Of a DNA stretch of 35,933 nucleotides, positions 17,287 through 27,800 are shown one piece after another. The stretch is from assembly GCA_009697815.1 (NCBI GenBank), contig WLRQ01000027.1, positions 1 to 35,933 of the forward strand, in the 5' to 3' direction. The notes below the pieces were generated by a model, which saw nothing but the letters and a program-made list of their open reading frames with translations, had not been told where the DNA came from and did not search any database. Position numbers and translations under genes: made by a program. This DNA is from Actinomycetota bacterium. Lineage in GTDB: Bacteria; Actinomycetota; Actinomycetes; S36-B12; CAIYMF01. Numbering within the stretch: position 1 is the stretch's first letter; every line of letters begins with the position of its first letter.

Positions 17287-17325
17287 TTACACGGGTGTAA
17301 GTGCTCCCACGTCAACCCGGTTGAC
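17287..17325. promoter_or_regulatory. Two perfect palindromes between fbiC and whiB
   Basis: TTACACGGGTGTAA (17287-17300, 6-bp arms, 2-base centre) and GTCAACCCGGTTGAC (17311-17325, 7-bp arms, 1-base centre) lie 92 and 116 bases upstream of the whiB start. They are candidate operator sites. The second lies 26 bases after the fbiC stop and could also form a weak terminator, but no T-run follows. Confidence 0.45.
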
Positions 17326-17351
17326 CCGATTGGGCCCGAGGGCCACCGCCA

Positions 17352-19982
17352 TCAGGCGCCGACGGGCACCACTGGAAGAAGCTCCAGGATCGTGCGGCGT
17401 GCCGCAGCGAGCCGCTCGTCGTCAACCACCCCGTACGTCGTCGTACGCTGACGAGCGGGCCGGCCGGCGGTCGCCGCCATGTGCTCGAGGTCAGCCACAC
17501 TCTTGCGTGAACCGTTCTGCGAGCCCGCCATACGGCTGATGGTCTCCTCCATCAGGGTGCCGCCCAAGTCGTTCGCGCCACCGCGCAGCAGCGCCTCGAC
17601 GCCCTCGGGCCCGAGCTTGACCCACGAGCACTGAATGTTGTCGATCGCACCGTGAAGCATCAGGCGCGCCATGGCGTTGACCGCACGATCATCACGCGAG
17701 GTAGAGCCAGCACGGGCCACGCCCGCGAGATAGACGGGGGCGTTGTGATGGATGAACGGCAGACCGACGAACTCGGTAAACCCGCCCGTGCGCTCCTGGA
17801 TCGAACGCAGCAGCGCCAAGTGCGCAACCCAGTGGACCGGTGCGTCGACGTGGCCGTACATCATCGTCGAACTTGAGCGAATCCCCAGATCGTGGGCCGT
17901 CGTCACGACCTCGATCCACGACGCCGTTGGGAGCTTGCCCTTGGTGAGGACCCAGCGGACGTCGTCGTCAAGAATCTCCGCTGCAGTGCCTGGAATGGTG
18001 TCGAGCCCGGAAGCCTTTGCCTCCGTAAGCCATTCGCGAATCGACACACCTGATCGAGTCGCGCCGTTGACGACCTCCATCGGCGAGAAGGCGTGGAGGT
18101 GGATCTCGGGCGCGCGGCGCTTCACCTCGCGGGCGAGATCGAAGTAGGCCGTGCCGGGCAGATCGGGGTGGATCCCACCCTGCATGCAGACCTCGGTGGA
18201 GCCGACGTCCCAGGCTTCCGCGACGCGATCCCCCACCTCTGTCAGCGACAAGGTGAAGGCGTCGGCGTCGGTGCGGCGCTGCGCGAAGGCGCAGAACCGG
18301 CACCCCGTGTAGCAGACATTCGTGAAGTTGATGTTGCGGTTGACCACGAAGGTGACATCGTCGCCGACCACATCCCGCCGCACGTCGTCGGCGATACGCG
18401 TGAGGGCCTCGAGCGCGGGGCCATCACAGGACATCAACGCGAGCGCCAGATCGGCGTTCTCGGGCCGAGCTAGTGCTGCGGGGTCGTCGGCCGCCATGGC
18501 CAATCCAGCGCGCAGATCGGCATCCAGGCGGGCGACCGGCGCGCCTGCGGCGCCCTCGATACCCGCTGCGATCGCGCGCGCGTGGTCGTCGACGGCCTGC
18601 CAGTCTCCATAGACCTCGTCGAAGTCGCCACGACGATCACCCGTGCGACCCTCGGTGTCGACGCTCTCGTGAAGGTCGACCCGACCACCCGAATGGGCGC
18701 TGGCGAACGCGTCGTACCCGGTGTCGGGCTCCTGCCAGGCAGTTCCTACCGGGATCTGGCCCTCGATCGCGAGGCCATCGGGACCGGCGAGTGTGCTGAC
18801 ATGGGGGCGGACCCGGGGATCGAGCCAGGGGTCGGCACGCAGGACGTACTCGGGGTGAGCGGTCAGGCGCTCCCGGAGCGTGAAGCCGGCATCAGCCGTC
18901 AACCGCGCGAGGTCATCGAGCTGTGGCCATGGGCGCTCGGGATTGACGTGGTCGGGGGTGAGCGGGCTGACGCCACCCCAATCGTCGACTCCCGCGCGGA
19001 GTAGCAGTGCGATCTCGTGCGCATCCGTCAGGTTCGGCGGGGCCTGGATCCGCATCCGCGGCCCGAACAACAGGCGCGCCACCGCGATCGTCGCGAGATA
19101 GTCCTCGAGCGGTAGGTCGTCGTCGTGCCGCATCGCGGTATCGGGCTTGGCCCGAAAGTTCTGGACGATCACCTCCTGGATGTGCCCGAACTCGCGAGCC
19201 GATCGGCGGATGTCGAGGAGGGCCTCGACCCGCTCACGCGGAGTCTCGCCGATACCCACGAGGATGCCGGTCGTGAACGGCACCGACTGGCGTCCGGCAT
19301 CGGCGAGGACTCGCAACCGGACGGCAGGTTCCTTGTCAGGGCTGCCGAAGTGGGGGCCGCCTGGCTCGGACCACAGGCGCACGGCCGAGGTCTCGAGCAT
19401 CATCCCCATGCTCGGGGCCACGGGCTTGAGCCGGCCGAAGTCCTCCCAGCTCATCACCCCAGGGTTGAGGTGCGGGAGCAGGCCCGTCTCCTCCAGCACT
19501 CGAATCGACATGGCCCGCATATAAGACAAGGTGTCGTCATAGCCGTTCGCGTCGAGCCACTCTCGCGCCGCGGGCCAGCGGGCCTCTGGGGCGTCGCCCA
19601 AGGTGAACAGCGCCTCCTTGCAGCCCAGGGCCGCACCTGCGCGCGCGATAGTGAGCACCTCGTCGGGGCTCAGGAACATGTCATGGCCTTCGCGACGCAG
19701 AGACGCCGGATCGGTCGCGAACGTGCAGTAGTGGCAACTATCGCGACACAGGCGCGTCAGCGGGATGAAGACCTTGCGGCTGTAGGTGACGATGCCCGCG
19801 CGCCCCGCGCCTTCGAGCCCGCGGTCGCGCACCGCGCTCGCCAACTCCAAGAGAGTGTCGAGGTCGTCACCTCGGGCGTGGAGCAGCGCGGTGGCCTCGT
19901 CGAGATCGAGGGCCACACCTCGGGCGGCGCGCGTCAACGCGCGAGCAACTTCACGAGCGTTCGGTGCTGAGTCCTCGGTCAC
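17352..19982 (-). CDS. fbiC: FO synthase, fused CofG-CofH
   Basis: Makes the 5-deazaflavin FO from tyrosine and the ribityl-diaminouracil precursor, the first dedicated step of coenzyme F420. 876 residues. Two radical-SAM domains are fused. The CofG half has CRDSCHYC with Cys79, Cys83 and Cys86. The CofH half has [13 protein letters not shown] with Cys557, Cys561 and Cys564. Each CxxxCxxC holds a [4Fe-4S] cluster. Supporting blocks include [17 protein letters not shown] and MQGGIHPDL. The fused form is the actinobacterial one. GTG 19982 is chosen because the family aligns from here and TAGGCT ends 7 bases upstream (leaderless type); the open frame further upstream is only antisense to fbiA. 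It is divergent from fbiA with a 60-base gap. Confidence 0.97.
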   Translation of the reverse strand: MTEDSAPNAREVARALTRAARGVALDLDEATALLHARGDDLDTLLELASAVRDRGLEGAGRAGIVTYSRKVFIPLTRLCRDSCHYCTFATDPASLRREGHDMFLSPDEVLTIARAGAALGCKEALFTLGDAPEARWPAAREWLDANGYDDTLSYMRAMSIRVLEETGLLPHLNPGVMSWEDFGRLKPVAPSMGMMLETSAVRLWSEPGGPHFGSPDKEPAVRLRVLADAGRQSVPFTTGILVGIGETPRERVEALLDIRRSAREFGHIQEVIVQNFRAKPDTAMRHDDDLPLEDYLATIAVARLLFGPRMRIQAPPNLTDAHEIALLLRAGVDDWGGVSPLTPDHVNPERPWPQLDDLARLTADAGFTLRERLTAHPEYVLRADPWLDPRVRPHVSTLAGPDGLAIEGQIPVGTAWQEPDTGYDAFASAHSGGRVDLHESVDTEGRTGDRRGDFDEVYGDWQAVDDHARAIAAGIEGAAGAPVARLDADLRAGLAMAADDPAALARPENADLALALMSCDGPALEALTRIADDVRRDVVGDDVTFVVNRNINFTNVCYTGCRFCAFAQRRTDADAFTLSLTEVGDRVAEAWDVGSTEVCMQGGIHPDLPGTAYFDLAREVKRRAPEIHLHAFSPMEVVNGATRSGVSIREWLTEAKASGLDTIPGTAAEILDDDVRWVLTKGKLPTASWIEVVTTAHDLGIRSSSTMMYGHVDAPVHWVAHLALLRSIQERTGGFTEFVGLPFIHHNAPVYLAGVARAGSTSRDDRAVNAMARLMLHGAIDNIQCSWVKLGPEGVEALLRGGANDLGGTLMEETISRMAGSQNGSRKSVADLEHMAATAGRPARQRTTTYGVVDDERLAAARRTILELLPVVPVGA

Positions 19983-19989
19983 CTTCGGG

Positions 19990-19995
19990 AGCCTA
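19990..19995 (-). promoter_or_regulatory. Candidate -10 box for leaderless fbiC
   Basis: TAGGCT (TANNNT) ends 7 bases before GTG 19982 within the 60-base divergent gap to fbiA. No ribosome site lies between. Confidence 0.5.
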
Positions 19996-20030
19996 TGGCC
20001 TCCGCGGCGATCTTCACCCGTGCGGGGTGG

Positions 20031-20036
20031 CAGGAT
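20031..20036 (+). promoter_or_regulatory. Weak candidate -10 box for fbiA
   Basis: CAGGAT ends 6 bases before ATG 20043. It fits the looser NANNNT pattern at the leaderless distance; no good ribosome site is present. Confidence 0.25.
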
Positions 20037-20042
20037 CGGCCC

Positions 20043-21059
20043 ATGCACATCACGGTCCTTGCGGGCGGCATCGGCGGCGCGCGCTTCACGCGGGGGTTGC
20101 TCCACCATCTCAGCGGGATCGGCGACGGCGACGTCGACGTCACGGTCATCGGCAACACCGGTGACGACATCAGGCTTTTCGGGCTGCAGATCTGCCCCGA
20201 CCTCGACACCGTGATGTACACCCTGGGCAACGGCATCAGCCGCGAGAGGGGATGGGGCCGCGAAGACGAGACCTTCACCGTCAAGGAGGAGCTCGCCGCG
20301 TACGGAGTCGCTCCGGGGTGGTTCGGGCTGGGCGATCGCGACACCGCCACCCACCTGGTTCGCACGCAGATGTTGGCTGCGGGCTATCCGCTCTCGGCCG
20401 TGACCGAGGCCTTGTGTGCGCGCTGGGAGCCGGGGATCCGGCTCCTGCCGATGAGCGATGACCGCCTCGAGACTCACGTCATCGTCGACGATGAGGAGCC
20501 CGGGACGCGCCGGGCGATCCACTTCCAGGAGTGGTGGATCCGCCATCGCGCCGGCATCCCCGCCCACGGGTTCGTGCTCGTCGGCGTCGACGAGGCCACG
20601 CCCGCTCCGGGGGTGATCGAGGCAATCCGCGACGCGGACGTCGTGCTGCTCCCGCCGTCCAACCCCATCGTGTCCATCGGCACGATCCTGCAGGTTCCGG
20701 GCATTCGCGAAGCCCTGCGCGCCACAGCAGCACCGGTGGTAGGGGTCTCGCCCATCATCGGGGGCGCGCCCGTTCACGGCATGGCTGACGCGTGCCTCGC
20801 GGCAGTCGGCGTTGACACGTCGGCGTCGGCAGTGGCGCGCCACTACGGAGCGAGGCGCTCAGCCGTCCCGGCGGGTGCCGACGCTGGCGGCATCCTCGAT
20901 GGCTGGCTGGTCCACGCCTCATCCGATTCCGCGTCCGTGGATGAGTTGACCCCCCTCGGGATCGCCACGAGGGCCGTACCTCTCTTGATGACGGATATTG
21001 AGGCGACAGCGTCGATCGCCTCGGCCGCATTGGATCTCGCGGCGAGTATCACCAGATGA
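20043..21059 (+). CDS. fbiA: 2-phospholactate/phosphoenolpyruvate transferase (CofD/FbiA)
   Basis: Joins the activated phosphoenolpyruvate (or phospholactate) moiety to FO, giving dehydro-F420-0 or F420-0. 338 residues from ATG 20043. Seen: the N-terminal [20 protein letters not shown] nucleotide-binding loop, [50 protein letters not shown] and [15 protein letters not shown], all hallmarks of the family. An earlier in-frame ATG at 19995 would add 16 residues before the natural start and is rejected. The gene overlaps fbiB by ATGA (21056-21059), and the pair are in one operon, as in mycobacteria. Its partner FbiD (CofC) that makes the guanylylated donor is not in this window. Confidence 0.97.
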   Translation: MHITVLAGGIGGARFTRGLLHHLSGIGDGDVDVTVIGNTGDDIRLFGLQICPDLDTVMYTLGNGISRERGWGREDETFTVKEELAAYGVAPGWFGLGDRDTATHLVRTQMLAAGYPLSAVTEALCARWEPGIRLLPMSDDRLETHVIVDDEEPGTRRAIHFQEWWIRHRAGIPAHGFVLVGVDEATPAPGVIEAIRDADVVLLPPSNPIVSIGTILQVPGIREALRATAAPVVGVSPIIGGAPVHGMADACLAAVGVDTSASAVARHYGARRSAVPAGADAGGILDGWLVHASSDSASVDELTPLGIATRAVPLLMTDIEATASIASAALDLAASITR

Positions 21060-22426
21060 ACGCAGCCGCCCTCACCGTCGTCGGGGTTCCGGGCCTCCCC
21101 GAGATCGTTGCTGGCTCCGACCTCACACACCTGATCTCGACCCTCCTGCCCGCACTCACCTGGCCCGACGGGTCGACGGGGATGTGCGACGGCGACGTCG
21201 TGGTCGTGACGAGCAAGGTCGTGAGCAAGGCCGAAGGTCGAGTGGTGGCGGCCGAGAGTCGTGAGGACGCCATCACTGCGGAGACGGTGCGCGTCGTAGC
21301 CACCAGAGCCACTCCCCGGGGCCTCACCCGCATCGTCGAGACCACCCATGGCCTCGTGATGGCCGCGGCTGGCGTCGACGCGTCGAACACCGAGCCCGGC
21401 ACCATCGTCCTGCTCCCGATTGACCCCGATGCCAGCGCCCGCCGACTGCGCAAGGCCCTGTCGCACGCCACAGGTCGTCGTCTGGCGGTCATCGTCACCG
21501 ACACCATGGGCCGTCCCTGGCGCGACGGTCTCACCGACGCCGCCATCGGCGCCGCCGGACTCATGGTCCTCGACGACCACCGCGGGCGCGTCGACTCCCA
21601 GGGGCACACCCTGGAGATGACGGTCACCGCGATCGCCGACGAGGTCGCCGCAGCCGCCGACCTCGTCACGGGGAAGCTCAGCGGGCTTCCTGTCGCCGTG
21701 GTGCGTGGCCTCGCCGCGTTCACCACCGACGACGACGGCCCCGGCGCCCGGGCCCTGGTTCGACCATCCGGCGACGACCTCTTCAGGCTGGGCACCGCCG
21801 AGGCGATCGCACTCGGGCGGGCCGAAGGGCAGCGCGATGCCGTGTTCGCCCGGCGCACCGTGCGACATTTCACGGATGCTGCCGTGGATCCCGCCGCGAT
21901 CAGTCGTGCCGTGGAGGCCGCCATCACAGCGCCGAGCCCACACCACACCACACCATGGCGCTTCCTCATGGTCTCCTCCGCCGAGACCAGGACTCGCCTG
22001 CTCGATGCGATGAGAGCCGCATGGGAGCGCGACCTCCGCACGAAGGACAACTTCGACGGCGCCTCCGTGGAACGCCGAGTCAGTCGCGGTGACGTGCTTC
22101 GGGACGCTCCCGTCCTCGTACTGCCGTTCCTCGATCTCGAGGGGGCGTCGCACGACTACCCCGACGACCCGCGGAACTCCTACGAGCGCGACATGTTCCT
22201 CGTCTCCGGGGGCGCTGCCGTTCAGAACTTGCTGGTGGCCCTCGCCGCCGAACAACTCGGATCGGCGTGGATCTCCTCGACGATGTTCTGCGCCGACGTC
22301 GTTCGTGAAGTCTTGGACCTTCCGTCCTCGTGGCAGCCGCTCGGCGCAGTCGCGATCGGACATGCCGCACGCGACGCGGTCGCTCGACCGACGCGATCGA
22401 CAACCGACTTCCTGTTCGAACGCTGA
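21056..22426 (+). CDS. fbiB: F420 gamma-glutamyl ligase / dehydro-F420-0 reductase fusion (FbiB)
   Basis: Adds the glutamate tail to F420-0 and reduces the dehydro intermediate. 456 residues in two domains. Residues 1 to about 245 form the CofE ligase: [19 protein letters not shown], the [20 protein letters not shown] block, and [24 protein letters not shown]. Residues about 255-456 form the FMN-binding nitroreductase domain: [36 protein letters not shown], and [18 protein letters not shown]. The fusion is the mycobacterial/actinobacterial form. It starts inside the fbiA stop (ATGA). With fbiC across the divergent gap, three of the four core F420 genes are here. Confidence 0.97.
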   Translation: MNAAALTVVGVPGLPEIVAGSDLTHLISTLLPALTWPDGSTGMCDGDVVVVTSKVVSKAEGRVVAAESREDAITAETVRVVATRATPRGLTRIVETTHGLVMAAAGVDASNTEPGTIVLLPIDPDASARRLRKALSHATGRRLAVIVTDTMGRPWRDGLTDAAIGAAGLMVLDDHRGRVDSQGHTLEMTVTAIADEVAAAADLVTGKLSGLPVAVVRGLAAFTTDDDGPGARALVRPSGDDLFRLGTAEAIALGRAEGQRDAVFARRTVRHFTDAAVDPAAISRAVEAAITAPSPHHTTPWRFLMVSSAETRTRLLDAMRAAWERDLRTKDNFDGASVERRVSRGDVLRDAPVLVLPFLDLEGASHDYPDDPRNSYERDMFLVSGGAAVQNLLVALAAEQLGSAWISSTMFCADVVREVLDLPSSWQPLGAVAIGHAARDAVARPTRSTTDFLFER

Positions 22427-22483
22427 TAGCCGAACGCCGCCACCCCTGCCGGATCGTCGCAAAGAGCCTGCAAGAGTGGTGAC

Positions 22484-23104
22484 ATGACTGCTGACTTCGC
22501 GAGCGAAGACCCCGACTCGAGTCTGCTCACCTCCATCGGCGCACGTTTCGACCACGTCGCGGTCGCAGGGCCTTCACTTGCCGCCCTGGTGGCGTTCTAC
22601 CGCGACACCCTTGGCGGCGAATACCTCTACGGCGAGGTGCTCCCGGTAGGTGCGATCGTCGCCACCTTCACGATCGGAACGGGTCGGGTCGAGTTGATGG
22701 CGCCAACCCCGGGCTCGTCGTTCTTCGATCGGTTCTTCGAATCCACCGCAGGTCGAGGTGGGGTGCACCATCTGACCTTCTTCGTCGACGACGTCGACGT
22801 CGCAGCGGCCGCACTCACCGCACGCGGCATCGCCACCTTCGGGCTCAAGCACATCACCCAGTGGTCGGAAGTCTTCATCCACCCGCGCGGCAATGGCGGG
22901 GTGCTCGTCCAGCTGGCCAAGGTCGGCGATCACAGCGGTATCACCTGGGCGACACTCGAGGATCTGCTGGTTGCTCAGCGATCTGACGAGAATCGCACCG
23001 AGGTGTCAGAGAGCACCACGCCGGGCCAGACCCGCGCGCCTCGGGTGAGCTCATTGCCCGGGCCGACGTCAGCGCCGTCGCCCACCACGACACCGTCGAG
23101 GTAG
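22484..23104 (+). CDS. VOC family (glyoxalase/epimerase-like) protein with overlapping tail
   Basis: 206 residues. Residues 20-160 form a vicinal-oxygen-chelate fold most like methylmalonyl-CoA epimerases: FDHVAVAGPSLAALVAFYRDTLGGE (His24), GRVELMAP (Glu70), GRGGVHHLTFFVDDV (His95/His96) and GNGGVLVQLAKV. The last ligand position, normally Glu in VLVEL, is Gln143 here, so metal binding and activity may differ. The frame does not stop after the domain but runs on 43 codons antisense to the end of manC; this tail is Ser/Thr/Pro-rich and looks disordered. It follows fbiB by 57 bases. Mycobacteria have an unrelated gene at this place. The substrate is unknown. Confidence 0.82.
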   Translation: MTADFASEDPDSSLLTSIGARFDHVAVAGPSLAALVAFYRDTLGGEYLYGEVLPVGAIVATFTIGTGRVELMAPTPGSSFFDRFFESTAGRGGVHHLTFFVDDVDVAAAALTARGIATFGLKHITQWSEVFIHPRGNGGVLVQLAKVGDHSGITWATLEDLLVAQRSDENRTEVSESTTPGQTRAPRVSSLPGPTSAPSPTTTPSR

Positions 23105-24057
23105 GCGCCCGAACCCACGATCGCACCCGATCCGATCACCGAATCCTTCACGTGGGCACCTGCCGCGATCATCGCACCGTCGAACAGCGACGAGCCGTCG
23201 ACGATCGCACCCGAGCCGACGGTGGCACCGGCGCCCACGAAGGTGCCGCCGCGAAGTATCGCGTCGACCGCGACCTCCGCGCCCGGTCGCACGAGGAAGT
23301 CTCCGATCGGCCCCGGCAGCGCCGGGCTCGGAGCCTTGCCCGTGACGAGGTCACGCGAACCCTGCACGAATGCCAGTGGGGTACCGAGGTCAAGCCAGTA
23401 GCCGACGTCGACGAAACCGATCACCATGGCCCCAGCAGCCAGCAACCCGGGGAACGTCTCTCGCTCAACCGATACCGGCCGACCGATCGGGATCGAGTCG
23501 ATCACCGAGCGACGGAAGACATAGCACCCGGCGTTGATCTGATCGGTGACGCACTCCTCGGCAGTCGCGGGCTTCTCGAGGAACTGCAGCACCCGGCCCT
23601 CGGGGTCGGTCGTCACGAGTCCGTAGGCGCGTGGGTCCTCAACGCGAGTGAGATAGATCGAGACGTCGGCCTCATTCTCGCGCCATCCCCTGACCTGGCC
23701 TGCGATGTCGTGCCCTGACAGCACGTCGCCGTTGAATACCAAGACAGGGTCGTCGGGGCCACTCTCAAGTAGCGACGCCACATGCCGAATCGCCCCGCCT
23801 GTTCCCAGCGGTACGTCCTCGGTGGCATAGACGAGTTCTACGCCGAAGCGCGAGCCGTCACCGAAGTACTCGCTGAAGACCTCGGGCCTGTAGGAGGTAC
23901 CCAGGATCACGCGAGTGACCCCCGCCTCGCGTGCTCTCGCGATCTGGTGCTCGGTGCAGGGAACACCCGCGACGGGCAACATGGGTTTCGGGGTCGTCAC
24001 GGTCAGCGGGCGCAGACGTGTCCCCTGACCGCCCACGAGCAACACAGCCTCAAGCAC
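22975..24057 (-). CDS. manC: Mannose-1-phosphate guanylyltransferase-type nucleotidyltransferase
   Basis: Likely makes GDP-mannose from mannose-1-P and GTP. 360 residues from GTG 24057. The N-terminal nucleotidyltransferase domain has EAVLLVGGQGTRLRPLT, TPKPMLPVAGVP, ATEDVPLGTGGAIR, FNGDVLSG, FLEKP and TDQINAGCYVF. The C-terminal left-handed beta-helix is a run of hexapeptides (GGTFVGAGATVGSGAIV...) ending in ARVWPGVVLSDTSVRFSSD. This agrees along its whole length with Rv3264c-type ManB/ManC proteins. Start choice: Streptomyces-like proteins begin right before EAVLLVGG, and CACAGT lies 6 bases upstream; in-frame ATGs at 24075 and 24090 are alternatives. The 3' end overlaps the VOC tail by 130 bases. 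It works with ManB and the SIS isomerase encoded 12-15 kb away. Confidence 0.9.
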   Translation of the reverse strand: MLEAVLLVGGQGTRLRPLTVTTPKPMLPVAGVPCTEHQIARAREAGVTRVILGTSYRPEVFSEYFGDGSRFGVELVYATEDVPLGTGGAIRHVASLLESGPDDPVLVFNGDVLSGHDIAGQVRGWRENEADVSIYLTRVEDPRAYGLVTTDPEGRVLQFLEKPATAEECVTDQINAGCYVFRRSVIDSIPIGRPVSVERETFPGLLAAGAMVIGFVDVGYWLDLGTPLAFVQGSRDLVTGKAPSPALPGPIGDFLVRPGAEVAVDAILRGGTFVGAGATVGSGAIVDGSSLFDGAMIAAGAHVKDSVIGSGAIVGSGAYLDGVVVGDGADVGPGNELTRGARVWPGVVLSDTSVRFSSDR

Positions 24058-24097
24058 GCGGTCACTGTGCCACATCCGGCCCGGCCCCATCGCGACA

Positions 24098-24103
24098 TAG
24101 GGT
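24098..24103 (+). promoter_or_regulatory. Candidate -10 box for leaderless TIGR03089-type gene
   Basis: TAGGGT (TANNNT) ends 6 bases before GTG 24110, in the short divergent gap with manC. No ribosome site is needed or seen. Confidence 0.45.
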
Positions 24104-24109
24104 CACGAG

Positions 24110-24856
24110 GTGATCCCGACAACGATCCCCCTGGCGCTCGATGCCCTGATGCGCGTCGACTCCGCTCGCCCGCTCGTGACCTATGTCGGCCCCGCCGGAG
24201 AGCGGACCGAGCTCTCGGTCCGCACCTTCGAGAACAACGTGGCCAAGGCGGCGAACCTCCTTCGTGACGACGCTGGCGCCACCGTCGGCACGCGGGTGGC
24301 CTTGCACCTGCCCGCGCACTGGCAGACGAGCGTGTGGATCGGCGCATGCGCCCTCGTCGGCGCCGTGGCATGGATCGCGGGAGAGCCATCGGATCCACTC
24401 GTCGAATTGAGCGTCGTCGGACCCCGCACCCTCGACGTGCCGCGTGCGCCGCTGACACTGGCCACGGCACTCCACCCCTTCGGCATGCCCTTCACAACAC
24501 CTCTGCCACAAGGGATTCTCGACGTCGCGCTAGAGGTTCGCGCACACGGTGACCGCTTCACGCCGTACGACGCCATCCACGGCGACGAATCATGGCTCCT
24601 GACGAGCAGCGGGGCCTGGACACAGTCCGAAGCACTCCAGCAAGCACGCGATTTCGCCGGCAGCGTGGGCCTACCTGATGGCGGACGCCTGCTGTGCACG
24701 CGAGGCCTCGACGACGCGTCCCTTCTCGCACTGCTCGCCGTGCCACTAGTGGTCGGCGGCTCAGTCGTGATCCTCGCTGATGAGTCAGCCGACCCCGACG
24801 AGGTTGCGGCGCGAGAACGCTGTGAGGTGATCCTCAGGCCCGACGCGCGGCCGTGA
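24110..24856 (+). CDS. TIGR03089 family protein (truncated AMP-binding-like fold)
   Basis: 248 residues from GTG 24110. It resembles the first part of acyl-CoA synthetase/AMP-binding enzymes (RTELSVRTFENNVAKAANLLRD; VGTRVALHLPAHWQTSVWIGACALVGAVAW; ESWLLTSSGAWT), but lacks the core P-loop signature TSGTTG-type motif and the whole C-terminal adenylation half. That is the normal form for this actinobacterial family (Rv3268 type), so it is not a pseudogene. The function is unknown. It is divergent from manC and its last 23 bases overlap the convergent 1528-residue wall protein gene. Position next to the manC locus matches mycobacteria. Confidence 0.87.
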   Translation: MIPTTIPLALDALMRVDSARPLVTYVGPAGERTELSVRTFENNVAKAANLLRDDAGATVGTRVALHLPAHWQTSVWIGACALVGAVAWIAGEPSDPLVELSVVGPRTLDVPRAPLTLATALHPFGMPFTTPLPQGILDVALEVRAHGDRFTPYDAIHGDESWLLTSSGAWTQSEALQQARDFAGSVGLPDGGRLLCTRGLDDASLLALLAVPLVVGGSVVILADESADPDEVAARERCEVILRPDARP

Positions 24857-27800
24857 CCACCGCCAGGCTCACATCTGCGCCGACGGTCAGTGAGTTGACC
24901 CCGCCCTGAAGCCACGTGGTGGCGATCGCGGAGAGCGAAGTGCCCACGACCATCACGGGCACCCCGGGGGCAGCGAGCATCCCCGACGTCGTGCCCGTCT
25001 CGGTCGCGAGGATGACATGGCCGGGCGGGATCTGCCCCAGGGTCGCGAGAACTCCCATCGAGGTTCCTGGCACGTCGCTCCCCACCACGCGAACTCCGGT
25101 GGTCATCGCACTCAGGACGGTATCCGCGATCGAGGATGTAGGTCCGACCACGTAGGTCTGCGAGGGAAGCGCCGCGGCCAGGAAGGCGGTGACGGACGCC
25201 GAGGCCACGGCCGCGCCCGGGACGAGCACGAGAGCACGCCCGCTCGCCGCAGCAGCCGCACCTGCCAGCGTCGCCGACACAGGGTCGCTTGCCGACGCGA
25301 CCATCACAGGGGTGCCGACCGGCCTTGCCAGCACATTGGCGGCGATGTTGACGGACATCTCTGTGTCGTTCGCCCCGGAGTACCTGCTCACGATCCCCAC
25401 AATGTTGCTCACCTCAGTGAGCACCGCGTCGGGGATCTCGCTGGGCGTACCGACGATGTATACGCGTGTCGCCTTGCGCCGCACCAACTCTGCGCTCGTC
25501 ACCGCCGGCAACCCGGCACTCGAGGTGAGCAGGAGAGGCCAGCCCTTCTGCACGGAGAGATTGCTCGCGACCGCGATCAGCGCCGGCGAGTCGATGGGTG
25601 CCAGAAGAATGAGAGTGGAGGTGGACGTCGACGCCTGAGACGCACGGACCGCACTCGTGGCCGCGTCCGCCGACGCGGTCTCGACCGCGCGCCACACCCA
25701 GGTGCTCGGCAGCGAGAGCCGCGAGCGCAGCGTCTCGCCCCGAATCGACGCTGAGGCGCCAGATGAAGACCAGGCAGTCGCAGTGCTCACACCACCGGCG
25801 ACGGTGCGGGAGGACAGGTCGATGCGCACCACATCCGCGAGGCCGAAGGCGAGCGCCACTGCGGCCTGCGTGCGCAAACGTGGCAACCACGTCGACCACG
25901 GCACCGACGGATCAAGGCTCCAGTGGTCGTCGATGGACTTCGCGTAGGCGAGCGAGCTGACCCACACGTCCTGCGAGTTCTGCGTCGCACCGCCCGAGGC
26001 CGCGAAGTAGTAGGCCGTGATCGGCTTTCCCCCGGAGAGGATCGCGAGGGCAGTCGTGGAGTTCGTGAGCGTCGAGGTGACCGCCGCACGCCATAGCGTG
26101 CCCGAGGCACCAGATTCCTTCACCCAGCCGGCGAACACCTGGTCGTAGTAGGGACCACCGCCGTCGTCGACGTGACAGGCGCACAGAGCCCTGGCCGTTC
26201 CGCTTCCGTAGCGTGCGAGCGCATAGGTGCGTGATGCCAAGACCTGAGCCTGTAGGGCAGCGGCTGGCCAGGACGAGGACATCTCGGCAATTCCGAGCAG
26301 GTACTCGTCATGAAGACGCACCTGATTGACGACCTCCACCTTGGTGGTCGCGGCCGTCGTGGTGGCGATATCGATGACTCCGTAGCGATATCTGTGGCCA
26401 GAGCTGGCGAACCCTGCCCAGCTCGTCGCCACGTTGACGAGCGTGGCTGCGGTTCCGGCCTTACCTGGCTGGCGGGTGCCGGCCCACCGGATCCGGACGG
26501 ATGCTCCCGTGCCGATCCTGCTCGCGACTCCCGCCCGCGTCCGGGTGACGATGACGGTGCCCGCGGCGACACCAGTTCCTGCGGCAACGGTGATGACGTC
26601 CGTCGGACCACCCACGACCGCGGCGAGTCCGGCGACGGTGACCTCGATGCCACCTCCGCCGGCGGCTACCGCCTCAGGCCGCACGACCACGATGGGCTGC
26701 TGGTGCAGCAGGTTTACCTTGAGCTCGAACGCATCTGGCACCGCCGCGACCGTGGTACCGGAGTAGTAGTGCCGCACGATCTGCGAGCCGGACGATCCCT
26801 CGAGCGCCATGCCTCGGGCCCCGTACTGCGACATCCCGACGCCATGGCCGTATCCGGATCCGAAGAAGGTGAACGAGGCGGGCACCACTGGGGTCACGGC
26901 GGCGGTGAGTGGCACGGCCGTGGGCACGGCCGTGGGCACGGCCGTGGGCGGGGCCGCTGGCGGGGCGGTGGCGGTGGCCGCGGGCACTGGGCGCGCAACC
27001 ATGGCGGCGGCGATGGCGCCCAGAGTGCTCTCGCTCCAGGTTGCGACCGGTGCGATCGCGAGGACGTGAGTGACCTGGGCGTGCGCAACAAGCCAGGCCG
27101 TCAGCGCCGAGGGTGACGAGGCCGCGAGCAGCAGCGGACGGCCGGCTCCCGCCGCGACAGCCCGCGATGACAGTGCACCCAGCGGCATCGCGCTGATGCG
27201 ATCGGCCGAGGGGGCCAGCGCGGCAACAAGCGCAGCGGCGCGCGCGACATCGTCAGCCCCAGTGATGCGAACTGCCCCGGGGATGGCAGCGAGAACGCCG
27301 TCTGAGATCGCACCGGAGGTTCCGGCCACGGTGACCTCAGTGACCGCCAGCCTGCCGAGCACGAGCGAGGTCGCGGTGGGCACCGTCGTGGAACCGACGA
27401 CCACCAGGGGAACTCGCGCCGCCGCCGCATCGGCTGCGGCCGCCGTAGCGAGATCCGCCGAAGCTCCCGGCTCGAACGACACCGCGACCGCTCGACCACG
27501 GACGCCCATCTCATCGGCCACTGCGGCTGCCGTCTCGGCAATGTCGGCACCGGTCAGCCGGACGATCGTGGTGACCCCCAGTGAGCGCAATTGGGTCTCG
27601 ACGGCCGTGTCGATGCGAGCGACCGAGCCGACGAGGTAGACGGTGGTCGCCGCGCGCGCCTTGATATCGGTCTCCACGGCCGCCGGGAGCGCGGTCGGCA
27701 TGGTGAGAAGCCGGGGGGCGTTCTTGATCGCTGCTAGGGGAGCGGCAATGAGAGCTTCAGCGAGGCCCGCATCCTCACCGGGGGCCAGCACGATCGTCGT

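Noticed and set aside
19983-20843. Upstream extension of the fbiC frame by 287 codons
   Set aside because: It is antisense to fbiA, lacks family similarity, and FO synthase sequence begins at GTG 19982.
24110-24856. TIGR03089-type gene as a broken acyl-CoA synthetase pseudogene
   Set aside because: The short form without a C-terminal half is the normal state of this actinobacterial family, and the frame is intact.
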